Shown piece after piece: positions 60,301 to 64,000 of a DNA stretch of 64,000 bases. Below the pieces are notes generated by a model. That model was not told where the DNA came from. It searched no databases and was given only the letters and a program-made list of their open reading frames with translations. The position numbers and the translations under genes are program-made. This stretch comes from Ursus arctos. Its lineage: Eukaryota; Chordata; Mammalia; Carnivora; Ursidae. Location: positions 29,436,313 through 29,500,312 of the forward strand of contig NW_026622952.1 in NCBI RefSeq assembly GCF_023065955.2, written 5' to 3'. Positions within the stretch are counted from its first letter, which is position 1; every line of letters begins with the position of its first letter.

Positions 60301-63063
60301 GGCTCCCGCTCAGCGGGGAGTCTGCTTCTCCCTCTCCCTCTGCTGCTCCCCCTGCTTGTGCTCTGTCAATGTCAAATAAATAAATAAAATCTTTAAAACG
60401 GGGGGAGGAGGGATTCCGGGGGGAGGAGGGATTCCAGGTGGGAAATCATGATTTACTTTGCATCCAAAAATCAGGGTTGGTTTTATTGTTTTCTTATTTA
60501 TCTATTAATTAGGCATTTAACAGGAAACAGTTTTACCTGAAGGAAAGTAATCCGAGACTGGATTATCTTTTTCTTCATTATAGATCAGCTAATCGATATA
60601 GTGCTTAGTAGACAGTGTTGAGAAATTCTAGAGAGACAGGCACATGAAGCAACTAAAACTTTTCTCGTTTTACTTTACATGTTCTAATTTCTGCCTAAGT
60701 CTTTTTCTCCCCCCATCCCACCCTTCCCCATCCCCTGAATTTGGTTGAATAAAGATATCTTAGTTTGGCTTTGGGAAGAGTACCACTTACTTAAAACATT
60801 ATTTGAGAAATGCTTCCTAGCAGTCATGTCAACTATTTTTAGTGGGTTTAAAAACAACAACAACAACCCGAAACTGATTCTAAATAAAAACGTTTATTTG
60901 TTATTTCTGTCTTTAACAGCAATCAGCAGGGCGCAAGAGGAAACATTTTATTAGAGAGTTAGGGCCTATACACACTTGGGTATTAATGTTTATAAGAATT
61001 TCTAAAATACCCAGAATGTGTAAGAACAGACTAACAGTGTTAATGATTAACTTTAAAATTCTTTTGTAGCACGTTGCCCCCGAGAAATACTACAATCAGG
61101 AGGCCATCTAGCAGAGGGGAGCATGTGGGTCGGAAATGTGAAGAGCAGTGGACGTGTGTGCTCTGTTCACTAATAAATAGGCCGTCTTCGAAGACCTGCG
61201 ATGCTTGCCTGACTTCAAGGCCTACTGGTAAGCCTGAATTCAGATTTTCAGTTCCTTCCACTTCAAAGAGGGCTAATTATACAAATGTATATATCTTGTT
61301 CCAACTTGATATTTCGTAACTAAGTAAAATACTTTCTTTCTGAAAGGTTTAAAGGAATTGCCAGCCTTTGCATGTAAACCATGCTAATATTCTGTTGAGT
61401 ACTTTTTTTTTTCAACAGGGAGGGAAAACATGCTTGTGCTAAAAGAGTACGTGCCTTTGTATCTCAAAAACTGAGATGATCACATCTGTTCTCTACTATT
61501 TCTAATGAATTATTCAATAAAGCTTTGTTTTATGCAGATTTCAGCAACTTTGGGTTTGTTATTCAGTCCAAGTGCTTCGTAAACTGAAAGGGAGGATTTT
61601 TGTAAGAATATCGTTGCAGGTGGAATAGAAAAATGCTGAATTTTTTTCTCTTCTTTATCCTTCCTACCCCTTGTTATTAAAATCTTTACCCAGACAATTG
61701 TACTGATTTCATTGAAATCCTTCAAAATAACTCTTTGCAGCTCACAATTTCATGCGTTCAGAGAAAGTAAAACCTCAGAGAGAGCCCGTGATTAAGAACC
61801 CGCTCATTGATGTGGCTCCTATTGTGTTCTCAAAGCGTTCTTTCTTCCTTCAATTAGAGATGAGAAAGTTCATTCTTGACTTGTGGACCCCACATTGTGC
61901 TGGCTGTCACACTGCGTTTTGTTCTCTGGGCCAGAAAGGCGGGCCTCTCGTGCACAGCTTTGCTGGAAGGGATGGCGCCTCCTGTTTTGGGATCTTTTAG
62001 CAGAGAGCCTTCAGAAAACCACAGTCCTAGGTCTCCTCGTTCATTTCGACTGAAATGCCTCTTCGCATCTCATTAACTATTTTCTTGTTCTTTCTCTGAG
62101 TACGGAAGACTACAATTTAGAACATATTACAGTACCGATTCCAAAATCCTGGGATGCTTTGCTGAAACATTTTTAATTAATGTTAAGTCTTTGTAATTCA
62201 TCTTTGCCTGATTTTACTAAGCCTTTCCCTTTACTGTGTCATTCACAGAAACATTCCTGGTAATCTCGAGACAGGTCTCTAGCTGCTGAGCTAAAACTTC
62301 ATGGCATGCCAACCTCTTAATTACCACTGCTTTAATATGTTGCCTCATAGTAACAGACTTGATAGCTGAATGACCTTTAAATCGTCAGACATAGTAAGAA
62401 GCAAATATAAATCTTTGTTAAACCCACCTCGAGCCTCTCTGAGTTGTTGAAATTTTGCTCTTTATGTGATACTTCATTTCCTAGTGAGACGATGGCTAAT
62501 CCTGAATTATCCGAAGTAACTCTGTGTTATTCATTCTATGTATTCACTATCATAGGTGAATAGGTTTGAGTCATATAAAAAGATGTTTCAAATAGTCCAT
62601 ATATTATAGGAATACTGCAGAATTAACTCTCTCTCCTCCCAGATTCAGTAATCAAGAATGAAGAACATTCTACTGCCTGTAACAACTTAGTGAAGTATCC
62701 TTGTAATAGCTTTGGAAAACCAAGCACAGAACTGAAGATCAACAGGAAAACGGCATTTGGAACTTCAACCCTTGTCTTGGCCGATTTCAGCAATAAACCC
62801 GGTGCTTTGGAAAGAAAAACAAGCCAAAACCAGACACTAGATGGAGAATTTCAAAACCCTCCTCTGACTAACGTTTGTTTTCGTGATCCACTGCACCCTT
62901 CCGAGGAGAGAGCAAACCATATAACTCAACCATCTAACAAAGTAAACGTATCACCTACGGTCTTCTCTCAGTCTGAATTATTTAGTCCAGCATATAAAAA
63001 ATTGAAAACAGCCCACTCCTCATCACCAGACCTCAAAAGTGGTAACCCTCGAGTTTCTAACAG
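27171..63063 (+). CDS. NEIL3: NEIL3, endonuclease VIII-like DNA glycosylase 3 (coding exons 1-8, 3' end outside window)
   Basis: This is a bifunctional DNA glycosylase of the Fpg/Nei family. It removes oxidised bases (hydantoins, ring-opened purines) from single-stranded, telomeric and G-quadruplex DNA. It also unhooks psoralen and abasic-site interstrand crosslinks at stalled forks after TRAIP ubiquitylates the replisome. It acts in the nucleus. Eight exons join to 484 codons plus two bases. Seen in order: N-terminal MVEGPGC with catalytic Val2; Lys83; H2TH region at about 175-205 ending VLPGVGNIIKNEALF; Nei zinc finger C256-C281; RanBP2/NZF finger W319-C338; disordered basic linker from 345 on. 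The human protein is about 605 residues with two C-terminal GRF fingers; these are missing only because the window ends. All donors are GT and all acceptors AG. Kozak context is good (G at -3 and +4). No frameshift or stop was found, so the gene looks intact. Confidence 0.97.
28500..29030 (+). repeat. Unassigned old dispersed repeat
   Basis: Phrases such as 'gggcaggagccagaccatgg', 'taaacctggttagggactct' and 'gggctgcaggaatccagg' match a dispersed mammalian repeat I recognise but cannot name. A probable second member lies at 57600-58720. Confidence 0.4.
29090..29470 (-). repeat. L2 and MIR fragments, antisense
   Basis: 29100-29190 reads like reversed L2 3' end ('ctcctggggatgcaaagatg'). 29330-29440 reads like reversed MIR ('ttgaggaatgggaggttcca', 'cgcccaagatcacatgacta'). 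Diverged. Confidence 0.5.
30363..30379. repeat. Poly-C run
   Basis: Seventeen consecutive C in intron 1. The length is error-prone in sequencing and could differ from the true allele. Confidence 0.9.
33158..33344 (+). mobile_element. CAN-SINE, sense, older subfamily
   Basis: Head 'ggcacttgggtggctcagtt', 'gttgagcatctgactcttga', body 'gcctgcttgggattctctct', then a long CT run (about 33306-33331) and an A-rich tail. The wording is an older, more cat-like subfamily than the bear-like copies. Confidence 0.9.
33484..33600. repeat. Likely L1-related fragment
   Basis: 'cattaaggtatagtcgatgc' and 'agttttaggtgtacgacgtg' resemble a 3' segment common in laurasiatherian L1 copies. Short and diverged. Confidence 0.35.
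33640..33850 (-). repeat. L2 fragment, antisense
   Basis: 'cactccaggcgttgtgtgaa' and 'ccccaaggagcttaggggat' follow the reverse complement of the L2 3' end. Confidence 0.45.
35690..37360 (+). mobile_element. LINE-2 relic, about 1.65 kb, with reverse-transcriptase and 3' end
   Basis: The + strand follows L2 ORF2 and 3' end in order: 'gatggactgtccgtgttcct' (35778), 'ttgaacccacttcaaccagg' (36039), 'gacatcatccagtctcaaag' (36386), 'gccagcaaatcctctttgct' (36628) and 'gtaagctccctgaaggcagg' (37231), ending near 'taaaatgaatgaa' at 37341. Several open frames on both strands (for example 35847-36116, 36122-36436, 36423-36788 and minus 35995-36393) are decay products of this element, not genes. Long for so old a family. 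Confidence 0.75.
37680..38470. other. Moderately GC-rich intronic block, unassigned
   Basis: Richer in G+C than its surroundings, so several overlapping 70-108-codon frames stay open on both strands. None shows a domain, start context or splice partner. No repeat family was recognised. Confidence 0.4.
38769..38957 (-). mobile_element. CAN-SINE, antisense
   Basis: 'ccctaagagtttattatttg', GA body, 'aagcaggctccccactgagc', head end 'gagccacccaggtgcc'. Flanks 'ctgtatatc' on both sides are the core of a diverged duplication. Confidence 0.9.
39565..39950 (-). repeat. MaLR LTR (MLT1-like), antisense
   Basis: 'gagatttattttcttccagt', 'ggaggccagaagtccaagat', 'tcttcttataaggacgctaa' and 'cttcaacatatgaatgttgg' appear in the order of a reverse-complemented MLT1-type LTR. 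It is a solo LTR without adjoining internal sequence. Confidence 0.7.
40004..40201 (-). mobile_element. CAN-SINE, antisense, perfect target duplication
   Basis: T-run, 'aagattttatttatttattt', 'gacagccagcgagagaggga', head end 'aagccacccaggcgcccc'. A perfect 16-bp duplication 'atccttctgttccttt' lies at 39988-40003 and 40202-40217. Confidence 0.95.
40250..40425 (-). mobile_element. CAN-SINE, antisense, second of a close pair
   Basis: T-run, 'aagaatttatttatttgaca', 'agcagggagcccgatgcggg', head end 'gagccacccaggcaccc'. It lies only about 50 bp from the previous SINE in the same orientation but is an independent insertion of a different subfamily. Flanks 'tgtcttttt' and 'acgtctttta' suggest a short diverged duplication. 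Confidence 0.92.
41807..41934 (+). CDS. NEIL3: NEIL3 coding exon 2 (residues 53-95)
   Basis: Acceptor 'ttctcctag', donor 'tttacg|gtaaga'. It encodes NGYVYSGVQTLGKELFMYFG. Lys83 (codon 41897-41899) aligns with the human lysine reported as catalytic. The start of the exon (AAAPTNNKDSSQN) appears two residues longer than the human protein as I recall it. Arg95 is split with exon 3 (2+1). Confidence 0.97.
44690..45180 (+). repeat. Old LTR, MaLR/ERVL class
   Basis: The end 'tgatccttcaatcctccctc', 'agtattccttggtgcctaaa' and 'gtttgagttgggtttctgtc' follows a familiar mammalian LTR 3' end. Upstream is diverged. The 107-codon frame at 44642-44965 largely overlaps it and is not called. Confidence 0.5.
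45195..45455 (+). mobile_element. LINE-1 3' end, sense
   Basis: 'gtaaagagagtagatcttaa', 'ttctcatcacaagaaaaaat', 'ttgttatgttgtacatggga' and 'caatgttacctcaattt' follow the L1 3' UTR order seen in carnivores and other laurasiatherians. A GA-rich patch follows (45458-45500). Confidence 0.7.
45784..45982 (+). mobile_element. CAN-SINE, sense, bear-like subfamily
   Basis: Head 'ggggcgcctgggtggcgcag', 'gtcgttaagcgtctgcct', 'gatcgagccccacatcaggc', body 'cctgcttcttcctctcccac', tail 'caaataaataaataaaaatc' and an A-run. Flanks 'aaaatcaattata' (45771-45783) and 'aaagtcaattata' form the duplication with one change. A clean copy and a good marker of lineage. Confidence 0.95.
46230..47830 (+). repeat. Probable old LINE segment
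   Basis: 'ttcttaagataaattcctag' and 'tctgttgactgctttttctc' recall the 3' part of old L1 copies. The rest is too diverged to follow. Frames of up to 95 codons on both strands here have no domain. Tentative. Confidence 0.3.
48350..48375. other. Perfect AT-rich hairpin
   Basis: An 11-bp perfect inverted repeat ('ttattatgcta' and 'tagcataataa') surrounds a 4-base 'ttta' loop. Too short for a microRNA precursor. It may be chance or a remnant of a MITE end. Confidence 0.9.
48550..49040. repeat. Unassigned mammalian interspersed repeat
   Basis: 'ttggttgcaagtgacagaag' with 'cccaactcaaatgagttcag' is the recognisable start of a dispersed repeat whose family I cannot name. It explains the two long opposing frames (125 codons + and 127 codons -), neither of which shows a domain. 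Confidence 0.5.
49988..50022. repeat. (CT)n/(T)n simple repeat
   Basis: A short CT run followed by about twenty T. No adjoining SINE body is visible. Confidence 0.85.
50771..50905 (+). CDS. NEIL3: NEIL3 coding exon 3 (residues 96-140)
   Basis: Acceptor 'ttgtttcag', donor 'ctcag|gtaaaa'. It begins IHFGMKGSIQINPLEY and ends FFDSSVEL, the second half of the Fpg/Nei N-terminal beta-sandwich. HFGMKG matches the family motif after the catalytic lysine. Arg140 is split with exon 4. The intron after it is only 281 bp. Confidence 0.97.
51187..51400 (+). CDS. NEIL3: NEIL3 coding exon 4 (residues 141-211), H2TH domain
   Basis: Acceptor 'tgctacag', donor 'gttaaa|gtaggt'. It encodes the linker and helix-two-turn-helix domain, with QKGRMLCDVLMDQRVLPGVG followed by NIIKNEALFDSGLHPAVK. 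The GVGNIIKNEALF stretch matches the GIGNIYADE segment of bacterial Fpg that contacts the DNA backbone. Ends in phase 0. Confidence 0.97.
51530..51800 (+). repeat. L2 3' fragment in intron 4
   Basis: 'ggccaacactgaccactccc', 'ctttaaaattgctgtg' and 'tctagaatgcagtgtctagc' follow L2 3' order. The remainder of intron 4 (51801-53554) is AT-rich with nothing recognised. Confidence 0.55.
53555..53629 (+). CDS. NEIL3: NEIL3 coding exon 5 (residues 212-236)
   Basis: A 75-bp exon encoding VCQLTDEQTHYLVKMIRDFS and ILFYR, the last helices of the H2TH domain. Donor 'agg|gtaaga' is strong. The acceptor ends 'ttttctaag', with A before AG, which is weaker than the usual C/T, although the T-rich tract is good. 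Skipping this exon would keep the reading frame. Confidence 0.96.
53940..54125 (+). repeat. MIR element in intron 5
   Basis: 'gtttcttcacctgtaaaatg', 'ggataataatatttatct' and 'gttttgagaatgaagtaagt' follow MIR order. The rest of intron 5 is AT-rich with nothing recognised. Confidence 0.65.
55194..55360 (+). CDS. NEIL3: NEIL3 coding exon 6 (residues 237-292), Nei zinc finger
   Basis: Acceptor 'tgttttcag', donor 'attcg|gtgagt'. Zinc ligands C256-x2-C259 and C278-x2-C281 are present, with Arg273 in NNRMTYFCPHC at the tip that inserts into DNA in this family. The first knuckle reads NCCQCCCKITVC; two extra cysteines (C257, C260) replace residues that are Gly and His in human NEIL3 as I recall it. 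Arg292 is split with exon 7. Confidence 0.97.
55740..56030 (-). pseudogene. Endogenous retroviral protease fragment, antisense in NEIL3 intron 6
   Basis: The minus-strand frame (open from 56154 to 55726) carries a retropepsin signature: LLDTGS with the active-site Asp codon at 55957-55959, preceded by a PFIRVTV-like beta strand and followed by the ILIP strand. Further on, the expected C-terminal protease strand is found only in another frame, so at least one frameshift breaks it. No gag, polymerase or LTR was recognised beside it. An old, non-functional relic, in the orientation tolerated inside genes. Retroviral class not assigned. Confidence 0.65.
56616..56812 (+). mobile_element. CAN-SINE, sense, in intron 6
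   Basis: Head 'gaggcacctgggtagcgcag', 'gtcgttaagcgtctgcct', body 'cctgtttcttcctctcccac', tail 'cataaataaatttaaaaaat' and an A-run. Flanks 'aaattgtaaaaagt' and 'aaatttaaaaagt' suggest an imperfect duplication. Confidence 0.93.
57600..58720 (+). repeat. Unassigned old dispersed repeat in intron 6
   Basis: 'ggttttattctgagtatgat', 'gaaagatcgctctgggtagc', 'gacaggatttgctggtgtac' and 'gccatttactgagatgaggc' follow one dispersed mammalian repeat I recognise but cannot name, with a gap at about 57960-58580. Frames within it (for example minus 58226-58543) are not genes. Confidence 0.4.
58765..59250 (-). repeat. MaLR LTR (MLT1-like), antisense
   Basis: 'ttgccatgacaaatgaccac', 'tgcttaaagcagcagaaagt', 'agaggctctagaggagaatt' and 'tttttaattacatctgcaaa' follow the reverse complement of an MLT1-type LTR. 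Solo and diverged. Confidence 0.65.
59424..59646 (+). mobile_element. CAN-SINE, sense, in intron 6
   Basis: Head 'ggggcgcttaggtggctcag', then a 7-bp tandem slip ('gtctgccgtctgcc'), body 'cctgcttcttcctctcccac', an expanded CT run and tail 'caaataaataaataaaatct' with A-run. Flanks 'agataagaatggtga' (59409-59423) and 'agatcagaatggtga' (59647-59661) are the duplication with one change. Confidence 0.95.
60219..60398 (+). mobile_element. CAN-SINE, sense, with a tandem G-rich tail
   Basis: Head 'gggcgcctgagtggctcagt', body 'gtctgcttctccctctccct', tail 'caaataaataaataaaatct'. Instead of a direct flank, a G-rich segment is duplicated in tandem at 60401-60436 ('gggaggagggattcc' twice) before the expected target repeat 'attccaggtgggaa', which matches 'attccaggtagga' at the left. 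Confidence 0.92.
61070..61227 (+). CDS. NEIL3: NEIL3 coding exon 7 (residues 292-345), RanBP2/NZF zinc finger
   Basis: Acceptor 'cttttgtag', donor 'cctactg|gtaagc'. W319-x-C321-x2-C324-x3-N328-x6-C335-x2-C338 is a complete RanBP2-type (NZF) zinc finger. In NEIL3 this finger helps recruit the enzyme to ubiquitylated replisomes at crosslinks. All four cysteines, the Trp and the Asn are intact. The segment before it (residues 297-315) is poorly conserved. Asp345 is split with exon 8. Confidence 0.97.
61228..62642 (+). other. NEIL3: NEIL3 intron 7
   Basis: A 1.4-kb GT-AG intron ('gtaagc'...'ctcccag'). No repeat family or RNA gene recognised. The frame at 61752-62000 lacks a domain. AATAAA at 61516 is intronic; use as an alternative polyadenylation site cannot be judged from sequence. 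Confidence 0.6.
62643..63063 (+). CDS. NEIL3: NEIL3 coding exon 8 (residues 345-484), disordered linker
   Basis: Acceptor 'ctcctcccag', donor 'tctaacag|gtatga'. It encodes a Ser/Lys/Asn-rich linker with the recognisable KYPCNSFGKP, KINRKTAFGT and LVLADFSNK blocks of mammalian NEIL3, then ELFSPAYKKLKTAHSSSP. No folded domain is visible. The Lys-rich FSPAYKKLKTA stretch could contribute to nuclear import (inference). It ends two bases into a codon, so the next exon, outside the window, must begin in that phase. Confidence 0.96.
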
Positions 63064-64000
63064 GTATGATACTTCTAACCTTGATTTTGAAGGTATTTGC
63101 ATTAAGTTTTAAGAAGGCAGGGAAGTCATCCACTACTAAAGCTGTTGCATTGATTCTGGAAGGTAAATCAAACCCGGAAAGATGATTATGGTAATTTACT
63201 TCCCTTGCTTTCTCTAGCTTACAATGTTAGAGAAGGGAAGAGAATGAAAACAGAACCTTCTATATCTATTTGTAAAAAGTTATTTTATTCTGACTGTAAC
63301 TGTCTACAGTTCAATACAGAATATTTGGAAAATATAAAGAAAAATGTTTAAATCCCCCATAATCCCACCTGATATCAGTCACCACTGTTAGCATTTTTTT
63401 TTTCATATCTCCTTCCAAAAAAAGATAGTTCTCCTAAAAGGGAGACTTACTTATGACAGTTCAGTTAAGTGTCTTCTAAAGAGAGGGGCCAGAGATACTT
63501 TTAGTGACATTTCTGCTAAAGAAAGTGGCTTTATCTCAGTAGCCGTGTGGGATGGTGTTTGTTTCAGCCAATAAGGCCCAAAGAACATGTGTGCTACTTT
63601 TGTATCTGAACTTGAAAAGTTGTCATTTTGATAAGTAAATACTAGCAGACCAGATATGTTTTGAGACTCTGAACTTCACATCTAGAAGTCCCCCCCACCC
63701 CCAACTGCTGTCACCAGAGACACAGCAATGTTAATAAACAATGTCACCCCTTCTCTTAGGATTCTTGGCAGCGTCTAAAACTACCTGTCCACACTACCTT
63801 GCTTAGACCCTTTATCTGGGCTTCCTTGCTCTCGCAGCCTGATACTAGGCTTCCTTCAGAGAGAGACGTTTTTCCACAATTTTTTTCCCAGCCGTTTTTT
63901 TTTCCCCCTTCAGAAAGCAAGTGCTGTCCATCCTGTATTTTCACAATGAAGTGAAGGTAGAGAGTCTTCTTCGAATGGGTCTTTTAGTGCCAGTGGGAGA
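63064..64000 (+). other. NEIL3: NEIL3 intron 8, 5' part
   Basis: Starts 'gtatga' and runs off the window. No sequence resembling the GRF zinc-finger exons is found here, so they lie further right. The minus-strand 62-codon frame at 63756-63944 has no domain. Confidence 0.75.

Noticed and set aside
16577..60398. tRNA genes
   Set aside because: tRNA-like heads with A/B-box-like segments occur only as parts of CAN-SINEs; none is a free-standing, foldable tRNA gene.
63064..64000. Search for the last NEIL3 exons (GRF zinc fingers)
   Set aside because: No matching cysteine pattern with splice borders was found before the window ends.
1..64000. CRISPR arrays, operons, prophage, bacterial insertion sequences
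   Set aside because: The window is mammalian; spaced short repeats are microsatellites and SINEs, and no prokaryotic gene organisation is present.

Overview
This is mammalian nuclear DNA, from a carnivoran. The window holds sixteen tRNA-Lys-derived CAN-SINEs (tRNA-like head, CT-rich body, AATAAA-rich tail), found in both orientations and often with intact target-site duplications. Their subfamily wording (head 'gtcgttaagcgtctgcct', body 'cctgcttcttcctctcccac') resembles bear and giant panda copies more than dog or cat copies. An arctoid, most likely an ursid, is therefore my best guess; this is recollection, not a computed match.

There is one protein-coding gene: NEIL3, the Nei-like DNA glycosylase, on the + strand. 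Eight coding exons can be placed to the base (27171-27326, 41807-41934, 50771-50905, 51187-51400, 53555-53629, 55194-55360, 61070-61227, 62643-63063). All have GT/AG borders and matching codon phases, and together give 484 codons plus two bases. They encode the catalytic N-terminus (Val2 after Met removal, Lys83), the H2TH DNA-binding fold, the Nei-type zinc finger, the RanBP2/NZF-type zinc finger and most of the disordered linker. The C-terminal GRF zinc fingers (expected last two exons) lie past the right edge. The promoter is a small CpG island at about 26890-27300 with a GC-box tandem array and a CDE-4nt-CHR arrangement typical of G2/M genes.

Layout: 1-26.88 kb is intergenic. It has no supportable gene and carries a decayed hAT transposon, Tigger-like and hAT MITEs, L1 pieces on both strands, MaLR LTRs, L2/MIR fragments, SINEs and microsatellites. 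26.88-64 kb is NEIL3. Intron 1 (14.5 kb) holds a long L2 reverse-transcriptase relic; intron 2 (8.8 kb) holds L1, LTR and SINE pieces; intron 6 holds an antisense retroviral protease fragment and a MaLR LTR.

I found no undescribed multi-gene system. The points most worth a second look are the CDE/CHR promoter with its 33-bp GC-box repeat, an unusually cysteine-rich Nei zinc finger, the protease relic in intron 6 and the hAT transposase relic upstream. Apart from NEIL3, the longer open frames fall inside repeats, are antisense to the CpG island, or lack any coding signature.
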